NCBI GenBank assembly: GCA_017306415.1
Contig: JAFKIL010000004.1
Span: 1 to 64,000, forward strand
Reading direction: 5' to 3'
Origin: Microbacterium sp.
GTDB lineage: Bacteria; Actinomycetota; Actinomycetes; Actinomycetales; Microbacteriaceae
DNA length: 64,000 bases
Shown piece after piece: positions 1 to 9,138 of the stretch. Position numbers and translations under genes: made by a program. The notes under the pieces were generated by a model. The model searched no databases, was not told where the DNA came from, and saw only the letters and a list, made by a program, of their open reading frames with translations. Every line of letters starts with the position of its first letter. Positions within the stretch are counted from its first letter, which is position 1.

Positions 1-2614
1 TGTCCCCGTTGTCGGCGTAGTCGTTCACCGTGGTCGTGGTGGTGGTGCCGTTGGTCGCGGTGGCGGTGGCGATGCGGTTCTGGATCGGGTCAAGACCGTA
101 GCTCATCGTCCACGACCCTTGCGCCTCGGTAGCGGCCATGTCGTTCGCGAAGTACCCGAGGGTGAGGGTTCCGGATGCGCCGGGGAAGTTCGACGAACTC
201 GTCGCGTCCACTGCGGGCACGGTGAGCGTGCGACCCAACGCGTCGTACGTGTACCCGGTGTTCGTGATCCGGTCCCCACCATCAAACGTGCCCGACTGTG
301 TTCCTGCCGTCGTCGCCGTCGAACACGTCACCGGGGCGGGAGCCGACGTGACCTGACTGGTCCGGTTCGACTGAGCATCGAACGCGTACTGCCGCACCGT
401 GCACGACGACCCACCCGAACCGGTCGTCGTATCACTCACCGACGTCAACCTCCCATCCCCATCGAAACTGTCCCGCACCGACTCCCCTGGACTCGACTGC
501 GCAACCACGGTGCCACCCAGACCGATCGTGTCGATGAACGACATCCACGTCGATGAGCCCATTGTGTATCCCAGCCGCGTCGGATTGCCCGCATCATCAT
601 GCGTGGTCGCCGCGACCAACCCGTTCGGATACGTCTCCGACGCCAGCGCGCCGTCACCGTCGTAGGACGCCTGGAAGGCGGACGGCTGCCCCGACACCCC
701 GATGTCTTCACCGGTCACGAGCCCGCGGTGCTCGGTCGAGCCCCCGTACGTGTAGGTCGTCGTCCCGACGGGGGTGGTCACCGTTGCCGGGCTGCCGTCC
801 AGCGTGAACGTCGTGGCCGTTGTCTGCCCGTTGGCGTCCGTGTAGCTGTTCTGACGCCCGAGGAGGTCGTACCCGACGGAGATCGTCTGGGCCGTCGACC
901 CCGTCCCGGTGGTCGCGCTCGTCGGAAGGCCCGTGGAGGAGCCGTACGTGTAGGTGACGGCGGGAAGCGCCTGCCCGAGTGCCGGCGAGATCGTCTTCGA
1001 CTGCTGGGTGATCCGCCCGGCCGAGTCATACGTGTCCGTCGTCGTACGCGTCGTCGACCCGGCCGTCTCGACCGCAGTCGCGACGTCCCCGAACTGATCG
1101 TAGGTGAGGGTCGTCACCGGCAATGCCGCCCCGCTCGTCGGCTGCGAGGCCGGCGCGGTCCGGCAGACGAGTCCCGCCGACGCGGCACTCACGCAGGCTC
1201 CCGTTCCCGTCGCCGTGTAGTAGGTGGTGTCTTGCGAGTGAGCACCCGCGGCGGTGGAATCGGCGGGGAGGCGATGCTCGATCGTACGGCCCTGCGCGTC
1301 GTACACGTCGGTCGTCGTGAGGTCGGCGCTACTCGGCGCGGCGCCCATTTGAACGGTCGTGGTCGTCGGCTCGCCGAGCGACCAGCCCGTCACGCCGGCC
1401 GTGGCCATCGATCCGACCGCCGCGTAGCCGTAGGTGGTGATCCGCGCATCGGGGAACGCCGTGTCGGTCGTCGTCACGTCGTTGTACGCCGTCGAAGTGA
1501 CCGTCGTCTGGAGATCGTAGGTCGCGCCCCCGGGCGCGCCCTGATCGTAGTCGGTGTGGGTGTAATCCTGCCCGTCGATGACCGAGCCGTCGCTGAGGGT
1601 GATCGCATGCGTCGGGACGTAGGTGTCGGTGAGCAGCGACGGATCCTGCGGGCTGTACACGCTCGTGTCGGCGAGGAACTTCGCGCGCGCTGCCGAGGTG
1701 GCGAGCCCCGCGACATACGTGTCTGTGGAGGCGGTCGGCGCGAGCGCCTCGTCACGATTCTGCGCGCTGAGCGTCCACGACACGTTGCCGTTGCCGTCGT
1801 ATTGGGTCGTATCGACCTGCCAGGCCCCGGCACCGTACTCGGCCTGATCGACCTGACTGCCGTTCACATCCAGATAGTCGATGGAGGCATACGGCCAGTC
1901 CGTGCTCGACACCGACGATGGACTGGTGCTCGAGGGCTGGTGGCTCGGCGGGAAGACGGCGACGGCCTGAGCGGGCAGATCGGCGGTCTGAGCCCAGGTC
2001 GCGTCCGCTGCCGCGCCGACCTCGACCGGCGCGGAGGAACCGGTGAACGGCACGCCGTACACGACCGTGGAGGTCGCGGTCGCGCCCCCGCTGTCGGTTC
2101 GCGAGACGGTGGAGAGCCGTGACTTCGAGTCGTAGGCGAAGTTCCACGCCGCCTGTCCGGGAGGGGTCAGCGTGGCGAGCCGGTTGGAAGAGCCGTAGGT
2201 GTAGGCGGTCAGAAGGTGAGGTGAGACCCGGGGGTCGTACTCGTCAGCCAGCTGACCGGAAGCGTTGTAGTCGTACGCGGCCACCGCGATGACGTTCGGT
2301 GTTCCCGCCACCTTCGGTGCGGAGAGCGAGATCGAGGCGAGCCTCGTGACCGTTGCGCCGCTGACTGTCAGCGGCGTGTAGGCCAGCTGAAGGCTGCGGC
2401 ATCCGACCGTGGTGTCGGCGGTGGCGTCGCTGCAGGTGACGCCCGTCGGTGCGGGCGCGAGGATGCGGGTGACCAGACCGTTCGCGTTGTAGGTGTAGGT
2501 GGTCGTGGTATTCGACCCCGCCTCGGCGACAGAGACGACTATCCGATCCGGTCTGGTCTGACTCCCGGCTCTAACCGACCCGGCCCCACACAGCCGAGCA
2601 CGCGGCGGCACCAC
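1..2614 (-). CDS. RHS/YD-repeat protein, C-terminus outside window, probably 5'-truncated
   Basis: The minus strand is open from the left edge to beyond 2614 and encodes a chain of YD repeats such as YTYNANGLVTRI, YDYNASGQLADEYDP, VGYDLLGRQNSYTDANGQ, DSFDGDGRLTSVSDT and YTYDALGRTLTVP. The window edge falls at a VNDYADNGD segment, typical of the stretch before the RHS core, so the core and any toxin tip lie further left. RHS proteins form large secreted or wall-attached shells that often carry a C-terminal effector. The 5' side is odd. YD-like sequence starts near 2545 with no signal peptide, no convincing ribosome site and only weak GTG starts (the one at 2614 is used here), directly behind the neighbour's terminator. 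It is therefore probably a truncated fragment. Confidence 0.8.
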   Translation of the reverse strand, partial: MVPPRARLCGAGSVRAGSQTRPDRIVVSVAEAGSNTTTTYTYNANGLVTRILAPAPTGVTCSDATADTTVGCRSLQLAYTPLTVSGATVTRLASISLSAPKVAGTPNVIAVAAYDYNASGQLADEYDPRVSPHLLTAYTYGSSNRLATLTPPGQAAWNFAYDSKSRLSTVSRTDSGGATATSTVVYGVPFTGSSAPVEVGAAADATWAQTADLPAQAVAVFPPSHQPSSTSPSSVSSTDWPYASIDYLDVNGSQVDQAEYGAGAWQVDTTQYDGNGNVSWTLSAQNRDEALAPTASTDTYVAGLATSAARAKFLADTSVYSPQDPSLLTDTYVPTHAITLSDGSVIDGQDYTHTDYDQGAPGGATYDLQTTVTSTAYNDVTTTDTAFPDARITTYGYAAVGSMATAGVTGWSLGEPTTTTVQMGAAPSSADLTTTDVYDAQGRTIEHRLPADSTAAGAHSQDTTYYTATGTGACVSAASAGLVCRTAPASQPTSGAALPVTTLTYDQFGDVATAVETAGSTTRTTTDTYDSAGRITQQSKTISPALGQALPAVTYTYGSSTGLPTSATTGTGSTAQTISVGYDLLGRQNSYTDANGQTTATTFTLDGSPATVTTPVGTTTYTYGGSTEHRGLVTGEDIGVSGQPSAFQASYDGDGALASETYPNGLVAATTHDDAGNPTRLGYTMGSSTWMSFIDTIGLGGTVVAQSSPGESVRDSFDGDGRLTSVSDTTTGSGGSSCTVRQYAFDAQSNRTSQVTSAPAPVTCSTATTAGTQSGTFDGGDRITNTGYTYDALGRTLTVPAVDATSSSNFPGASGTLTLGYFANDMAATEAQGSWTMSYGLDPIQNRIATATATNGTTTTTTVNDYADNGD

Positions 2615-2616
2615 GC

Positions 2617-2667
2617 ACGACGGAGCCCGGGCCGGTGGCCGCAGCCACCGTGCCCGGGCTCCGTCGT
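2617..2667 (-). terminator. Strong hairpin terminator of the wall-anchored protein gene
   Basis: Arms 2617-2638 and 2645-2667 pair almost perfectly (ACGACGGAGCCCGGGC with its complement, one bulged base) around a six-base loop. It lies a few bases after the stop at 2673 of the leftward gene. There is no clear T-tract, which is common for actinobacterial terminators. Confidence 0.75.
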
Positions 2668-2672
2668 CGGGG

Positions 2673-4187
2673 TCAGCTGCGGCGCGCCCGCACGCCGATC
2701 AGCGCAGCGCCGATGACGACGAACAGCAGCGCGAACGGTGCGACCCAGCCCGCGACCGTGCCGCCGGTCAACGCCAGCTCCTGCCCGGCGTGGGGCGTCG
2801 GTGAGGACGGGTACTCCGGATGCTCCGCCGACACCGTCGGCGGGAAGCGCGGCGTCACTGAGCCCGAAGGTGTCGGCGTCGGAGTCGGCGTGACGGTCGC
2901 GTGGTTCGTGAGGGTCACGATGGCGGTCGTTGCTGCCGTCAGCGCGAAGTCGTTCTGCGAGAAGTCGGGCGCGGCCCACGTGACACCGGCGGGACCGGCC
3001 GGCGCGCTTTCGGTGAGATGCACGGTGGATCCCGCCGGGAAGGCGGGGCTGGTCCAGGTCGCCCCGTCGGCGACCTCGAACGTGCCGTCGGTCACCACGC
3101 CGCCCGGCGCGGTCACCGCGTAGGTGCCCGAGAAGGTGAGGCCGTCGACGGGCGTGCCGGTCCACTCCACGTGCTTGGTGATCGAGAAGCGCCCGACCTG
3201 GGTGCCGCCACCCGTCGCGCCGCCGCCCTGGTGCACGACGGTGCCGGAGACGTGCCCGTCGCCCTGGCCCGAGATCGAGATCGTCGCGCCGTTGGTATAG
3301 GTGTGGGTGCCTCCCTGGTCGGCGTCGGTCGGCGCGGTCGCGAAGTGCACGTTGTAGAAGTAGCCGGCCTCCGACACGAACGACACCTTGCCTGCACCGT
3401 CGACCGTGACCTTCGAGGGATCGAGCACCCTCCAGCCTGTCGGCCAGTACGTGCCGTCCGCCTTCTTGCCGACGGTGTTCGTGTAGAGGACGTACGGGTA
3501 GGTGGTGTTCCCGATCTTCGTCACGAGCTCCTGCGCCGGACCGGGGTTGTCCTGCACGGTGACGGTCTGCCCGCCGGCCATGCCGCCCTTGCCGGCGCCG
3601 ATCGCGACGGTCCAGTCGATCGCGTTGTGCTCCTCGTCGTACGTGCCCGACTTGTAGCTGCCGCGGCCCTGGAAGGTGCAGTTCTCCGTGCACTGGTTGT
3701 TCGCGGGCGGCGTCACGGTGGTGGTCACCGGCGTCCCGCCGACGTCGTAGGTCTTCGTGGTGTCGTGGTCGACCGTCGTCTTCACGGTCACCCAGAAGTC
3801 GAACGTGCCGTGGAGGTCGAGCGGGTGCGCGGCGACGTAGGCGCTGTCGAGATCGCAGTACAGCTGCGTCGTGGTCACGGTGCAGCGCCCCATCGTCGCG
3901 CCCGCCGCATCGGTGAGCGGGAAGGAGCCGGTGCGGCCGGCGAGCTCCGCGGGAAGCGAGAGCGCGAACCCGGCGGGCGTGGCCGGGTTGTCCGGCAGGC
4001 TCCACGTGCCCTCGAGCTGCGCCGAACTGCCGGACTGCACCGTCTGCGAGGTGAACGCCAGCGATGTGATGTCCGCCTCGCTCTGATACGGCGGTGCGGC
4101 GGATGCCACGGCGGCGGTGCCCAGCACCAGTGCCGCGACGGTGGACAGGATTGCGATCGCGCGCAGACGCACGCCCTTGATCCCCAT
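2673..4187 (-). CDS. Sortase-anchored adhesin-like surface protein with LALTG signal
   Basis: A 504-residue exported protein. Residues 1-31 form a signal peptide (basic start, hydrophobic ILSTVAALVLGTAAV, ASA-A cleavage). The body is Thr/Gly-rich with beta-sandwich character and two Cys pairs (RCTVTTTQLYC, NNQCTENC). It ends in a SpaA/DUF5979-like module (FSITKHVEWTGTPVDG), a TPTPTPTPSGS linker, LALTG at 471-475, a hydrophobic helix and RARRS. LAxTG is the class E sortase signal of actinobacteria, so it should be linked to peptidoglycan. The ATG at 4187 is chosen because GGGGAG lies eight bases upstream; an ATG at 4232 would add residues before the signal peptide. No sortase gene is in the window. 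The ligand is unknown. Confidence 0.85.
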   Translation of the reverse strand: MGIKGVRLRAIAILSTVAALVLGTAAVASAAPPYQSEADITSLAFTSQTVQSGSSAQLEGTWSLPDNPATPAGFALSLPAELAGRTGSFPLTDAAGATMGRCTVTTTQLYCDLDSAYVAAHPLDLHGTFDFWVTVKTTVDHDTTKTYDVGGTPVTTTVTPPANNQCTENCTFQGRGSYKSGTYDEEHNAIDWTVAIGAGKGGMAGGQTVTVQDNPGPAQELVTKIGNTTYPYVLYTNTVGKKADGTYWPTGWRVLDPSKVTVDGAGKVSFVSEAGYFYNVHFATAPTDADQGGTHTYTNGATISISGQGDGHVSGTVVHQGGGATGGGTQVGRFSITKHVEWTGTPVDGLTFSGTYAVTAPGGVVTDGTFEVADGATWTSPAFPAGSTVHLTESAPAGPAGVTWAAPDFSQNDFALTAATTAIVTLTNHATVTPTPTPTPSGSVTPRFPPTVSAEHPEYPSSPTPHAGQELALTGGTVAGWVAPFALLFVVIGAALIGVRARRS

Positions 4188-4310
4188 GATGTACTCCCCA
4201 GATCTGCCCGCCGGAGCGGGGGCGCCCGACACGCCTCATAAATGAGATATCGGTGGGGAGGTTTCATGACGCGGGTTGTCCGAGAATCTCGGATCCGCCT
4301 TCGGACATGG

Positions 4311-4342
4311 GCGAAGGCCCCGGGTCGTCCCAGGGCCTTCGC
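4311..4342 (-). terminator. Intrinsic-type hairpin after small membrane protein gene
   Basis: Perfect ten-base arms GCGAAGGCCC (4311-4320) and GGGCCTTCGC (4333-4342) with a 12-base loop, 24 bases downstream of the stop at 4366 of the leftward small gene. It also sits upstream of the wall-protein gene and would insulate it. Confidence 0.75.
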
Positions 4343-4365
4343 GTGTCGCCGCGCCGTTGCGGCGC

Positions 4366-4524
4366 TCAGACCTGACGGCGGATGAACCTCATGAGGCCGA
4401 CGATGATCGCGATGATCACGATCACCAGTCCGACCCACAGGAGGAACTTCGCCGTGGCGACGAAGACCCCGAGGAGCAGAAGCACGATTCCGACGAGCAG
4501 CAGGATTCCAGCCAGAGCGATCAT
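4366..4524 (-). CDS. Small two-helix membrane protein (52 aa)
   Basis: ATG at 4524 to TGA at 4366 encodes 52 residues made of two hydrophobic helices: MIALAGILLLVGIVLLLLG, then KFLLWVGLVIVIIAIIVG, with a basic end (RFIRRQV). It resembles the very small DUF6131-like membrane proteins of actinobacteria, but I do not assign a function. The gene is bounded by a perfect hairpin just downstream, which supports it as a real transcription unit rather than chance. Confidence 0.65.
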   Translation of the reverse strand: MIALAGILLLVGIVLLLLGVFVATAKFLLWVGLVIVIIAIIVGLMRFIRRQV

Positions 4525-4587
4525 GGCTCCAGCATGCCCGCGGCGCGCACGGGCCGGGAGGGCCTTGACACGGCGGCCCTGCCGTCG

Positions 4588-6690
4588 CTAACCCCGGGGC
4601 CGCTGCGCCAGGACGTCGTCGAGGAAGGCGTAGATCGTGGCGTGCAGGGCGGCGGTGGCCGCGTTGTCGATCGACCCGGCGTGGCCGCCCTCCGCAGGCT
4701 CGAGGTAGTGCACCTCGGCATCCGTCTCGTCCTGCAGGCGTGCGGCCATCTTGCGCGCCTGCACCGGACCCACCCGGTCGTCGCTGGTCGCGGCGTAGAT
4801 GAGGCTCGGGGGATACGCCCTGCCGCCCTCGACCAGGTGGTAGGGCGAGAACGTCTGCACGAACGCCCAGTCATCCGGGTCGTCCGGATCGCCGTACTCG
4901 GCGATCCAGCTCGCCCCCGCTGACAGCCGCGTATAGCGGCGCATGTCGAGGAGCGGAACGCCGCACACGATCGCGCCGAAGTCCTCGGGGAACTGGGTCA
5001 GCATGTTGCCCACCAGCAGTCCGCCGTTGCTGCGGCCGTGGCATCCGATGCGGTCGGCGGTCGTGACGCCGCGGGCGACGAGGTCGCGGGCGACGGCGGC
5101 GAAGTCCTCGTACGCCCGGTGCCGGTTCTCCCTGAGGGCCGCCAGGTGCCACGCCGGGCCGAACTCGCCGCCGCCGCGGATGTTGGCGACGACGAACACG
5201 TTCCCCCGCTCGAGCCACGCCGGCCCGACCAGCGACGGGTACTCGGGGGTCAGCGCGTGCTCGAACCCGCCGTAGCCGCTCATCAGCACCGGGAGCACGC
5301 CGTCGCGCTCGCGGGGGCCGACCTCGAAGTACGGGATGCGGGTGCCGTCCGCCGACGTCGCCCAGTGCTGCACGGCGGTCAGCCCCGACGCGTCGAACAC
5401 CTCGCGCGCCCGGTCGACGACGACGGGGCCGGATGCCACGGCATCCGTCACCACGAGGGTGGCCGGCGTCAGGAACCCTCGCGCCACGAGCCACAGCTCG
5501 TCGTCCTCGTCGGCATCGCGCGTCGCGACGCCCACGGACAGGAGGTCGCCGCCGTCGATCCCGGCGGGGAGCTCGGTCGCCGCCCAGCCGTCCGCCGGGT
5601 CGAGCGCGACGAGCCGGCTCTGCACGTCCTCGAGGATCGTCAGCACGAGGCGCCGCTTCGTCCAGGTCCAGGACTCGAGCACGGCGTGCGCGGACGGCAC
5701 GAAGACGGGGACCAGCGCGTCACCACCGCTCGCTTCCCCGTCGCCGTCGCCCTCGACGAGTGCGCGCAGCGGTCCGACCAGCAGCGTTCCGCCCTCGTGG
5801 GTTCGGCCGCCCAGGGTCCACGGCGTCGTCGTGCGGACCGTGACGAGCTCGCCGTGCACGTCGACGTGCGCGTCCTGCGGGACGGCCACGATCCGCGGGG
5901 CGGCGGGGGATGCGGCATCCCACACGTGCACGTCGGTGTGGAAGAAGTCGCGCCACACGTCGACGACCGCGGTGGTGATGCCGTCCGTCCGATCGACCCC
6001 GACGAAGACCCCCACGTCGCCCCGCGTCGCACTGACCACGACGGGCGCGTCGGCGAGCGGTGTGCCGCGCCGCCACACCCGCGCCGTCGCCGGGTAGCCG
6101 GATTCGGTCGCGGCACCTCCGTCGACCGTCGCCGCGACGAGCAGCGTGTCCCGGTCGAGCCAGGCCGCGCGCGCCTTGTCGACGGGGATGCCGAAGGGCG
6201 TGTCGTCGACGAACCCCACGGCGGCCAGGTCGAACTCGCGCGTGACGTGGGCGTCGCCGCCGTCGGGGGAGAGCTGGAGCAGCACACGGTCGGTACCCGC
6301 CGGCCCGTGCAGCGCACCGCCGAACGCCCATGCGACGCCTTCCTCCGTCCCGAGGGCGTCGAGGTCGAGCAGCACCTGCCATTCGGGCCTGCCCGCCCGG
6401 AAGGCCGCGCGCGGGCTGCGGCGCCACAGACCGCGCGGGTTCGCGGCATCCCGCCACAGGTCATACATCCAGTCGCCGTGCCGCGCGGCGACGACCAGGC
6501 GATCGGGGTCGTCCAGCACGGCGCGCAGACGCTCCTCGAGCGCCGTCCGCTCGGCGGACGCGTAGATCCGCTCGGTGTCCGCGGTGCGGTCGGCCGCCCA
6601 CGCGAGGGCGTCGTCGGCGTGGATCTCCTCCAGCCACAGGTAGGGATCGGCGCGGTCGGAATCGGACGCGGGAGCGGGGTCGGCGGGCAC
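4588..6690 (-). CDS. Prolyl oligopeptidase family serine peptidase (S9A)
   Basis: A 700-residue cytosolic-type protein with the prolyl oligopeptidase layout: N-terminal DPYLWLEEI motif, a beta-propeller region to about residue 420, then an alpha/beta-hydrolase domain. The triad is visible: Ser554 in GRSNGG, Asp638 in TSDDRV and His670 in EGGHAG. The length matches the family, and it should cleave short peptides after proline. The start is GTG at 6690; a TAGGCT hexamer (complement of 6697-6702) lies six bases upstream, so the message is probably leaderless. It is divergent from the VOC gene and shares a very short promoter interval with it. Confidence 0.93.
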   Translation of the reverse strand: MPADPAPASDSDRADPYLWLEEIHADDALAWAADRTADTERIYASAERTALEERLRAVLDDPDRLVVAARHGDWMYDLWRDAANPRGLWRRSPRAAFRAGRPEWQVLLDLDALGTEEGVAWAFGGALHGPAGTDRVLLQLSPDGGDAHVTREFDLAAVGFVDDTPFGIPVDKARAAWLDRDTLLVAATVDGGAATESGYPATARVWRRGTPLADAPVVVSATRGDVGVFVGVDRTDGITTAVVDVWRDFFHTDVHVWDAASPAAPRIVAVPQDAHVDVHGELVTVRTTTPWTLGGRTHEGGTLLVGPLRALVEGDGDGEASGGDALVPVFVPSAHAVLESWTWTKRRLVLTILEDVQSRLVALDPADGWAATELPAGIDGGDLLSVGVATRDADEDDELWLVARGFLTPATLVVTDAVASGPVVVDRAREVFDASGLTAVQHWATSADGTRIPYFEVGPRERDGVLPVLMSGYGGFEHALTPEYPSLVGPAWLERGNVFVVANIRGGGEFGPAWHLAALRENRHRAYEDFAAVARDLVARGVTTADRIGCHGRSNGGLLVGNMLTQFPEDFGAIVCGVPLLDMRRYTRLSAGASWIAEYGDPDDPDDWAFVQTFSPYHLVEGGRAYPPSLIYAATSDDRVGPVQARKMAARLQDETDAEVHYLEPAEGGHAGSIDNAATAALHATIYAFLDDVLAQRPRG

Positions 6691-6696
6691 GACGCC

Positions 6697-6719
6697 AGCC
6701 TATGCCGCGGCGCTAGCCT
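6697..6719. promoter_or_regulatory. Back-to-back -10 elements for peptidase (-) and VOC gene (+)
   Basis: Minus-strand TAGGCT (6697-6702) is six bases from the peptidase GTG. Plus-strand TAGCCT (6714-6719) would start a transcript near 6726 with a short leader carrying AAGGAG before the ATG at 6755. The two transcription units are driven from the same 25 bases. Confidence 0.5.
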
Positions 6720-6754
6720 GGCCTGACGACCCTGCCCTGTCACGAAGGAGCGTC

Positions 6755-7120
6755 ATGAGACTCGTCCAGGTCGCCCAGCACGCCGACGACCTCGAGCGCG
6801 CCGCGCTCTTCTACACCGCCCTGCTCGAGATCGAGCCGACGGCGGTGTTCGATCCGCCGGGGCTGCTGTTCTTCGACCTGGACGGGGTCCGTCTCCTGCT
6901 CGACCGCAACGCGCCGTCATCGCTCGTGTACCTCCAGGTCGACAACGTCCATGACGCGCTCGACCGGCTCGACGGGGCGGTGGAGGTCGTCTCGCGGCCG
7001 CACCTCATCTTCACGCACGAGGACGACCTGCTCGGGCCCGCGGGCCGCGAGGAGTGGCAGGCGTTCATCCGCGACTCCGAGGGCAACACGGTCGGCCTGG
7101 TCTCCTTCGTGCACCCCTGA
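6755..7120 (+). CDS. VOC (glyoxalase/bleomycin-resistance fold) family protein
   Basis: A 121-residue single-domain protein with the vicinal-oxygen-chelate pattern: QVAQHADDLERAALFYTALL at the start, FFDLDGVRLLL in the middle, and FIRDSEGNTVGLVSF with the usual C-terminal Asp-x-xGN signature. Members bind a metal and act on small electrophiles or bind drugs; the substrate cannot be read from sequence. The ATG at 6755 has AAGGAG five bases upstream. It is followed after 24 bases by L-serine dehydratase, which has its own start-proximal promoter hexamer, so co-transcription is optional. Confidence 0.88.
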   Translation: MRLVQVAQHADDLERAALFYTALLEIEPTAVFDPPGLLFFDLDGVRLLLDRNAPSSLVYLQVDNVHDALDRLDGAVEVVSRPHLIFTHEDDLLGPAGREEWQAFIRDSEGNTVGLVSFVHP

Positions 7121-7144
7121 GCCGGCGCCGCGTAGCCTGAGAGC

Positions 7145-8659
<1,515 letters not shown>

Positions 8660-8663
8660 CGCG

Positions 8664-9107
8664 TCAGCACTCCGCGGGCCGCGGGGTGCGCAGCTTGGCC
8701 GTCAGAGTGCGCAGCTGGCGCAGCTCGTCGTCGTCGAGCACCGCCATCCGCTCGGAGATGCGCGCCGCGTGAGCCGCGGCGATCGCGCGGAACTTCGCCA
8801 CGCCCTCGTCGGTCGCGCGCACGAGCGCTCCGCGCCCGTCATCGGGGTCGGCGCACTTGCTGATGAGCCCGCGCGCCGCCATGCGGTCGACGAGGCGCGA
8901 CACGCTCGGCTGGCTGATGAGCATGTTGGCCGTGACGTCGCGCAGCCGCGCGGTCTGGTCGGGCCCGCGGGTGACGGTGAGAAGCACGTCGTACTCGCCC
9001 TGGGAGAGCTCGGACCCTTCGAAATCCTCGCTGATCTCACCGAACACCTCGTGCTGCGCGCGGAACAGGCTCTCCCACGCCTCGACAGCGAGTCGGCGAT
9101 CGGTCAT
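8664..9107 (-). CDS. MarR-family transcriptional regulator
   Basis: A 147-residue protein with the MarR winged helix: [14 protein letters not shown] (helices 2-3), [17 protein letters not shown] (recognition helix) and a wing with the Asp-Pro-Asp-Asp-Gly-Arg signature [10 protein letters not shown]. The start at 9107 ([11 protein letters not shown]) is preferred over the longer reading frame because it matches the family start and has a TACGCT hexamer (complement of 9115-9120) seven bases upstream. It is divergent from the DUF2207 gene 31 bases away, so autoregulation and control of that neighbour are plausible. Confidence 0.92.
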   Translation of the reverse strand: MTDRRLAVEAWESLFRAQHEVFGEISEDFEGSELSQGEYDVLLTVTRGPDQTARLRDVTANMLISQPSVSRLVDRMAARGLISKCADPDDGRGALVRATDEGVAKFRAIAAAHAARISERMAVLDDDELRQLRTLTAKLRTPRPAEC

Positions 9108-9114
9108 GGAGAAC

Positions 9115-9131
9115 AGCGTACGACCTAGGCT
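9115..9131. promoter_or_regulatory. Divergent overlapping -10 elements, MarR / DUF2207
   Basis: TACGCT on the minus strand (9115-9120) and TAGGCT on the plus strand (9126-9131) each lie seven bases from their start codons (9107 and 9139). The whole intergenic space is 31 bases, so a bound MarR dimer here would cover both start sites. Confidence 0.5.
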
Positions 9132-9138
9132 GAATCGC

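Noticed and set aside
1..2614. RHS gene as part of a type VI secretion island
   Set aside because: Actinobacteria lack T6SS and no VgrG, Hcp or PAAR gene is present; the toxin tip is outside the window.
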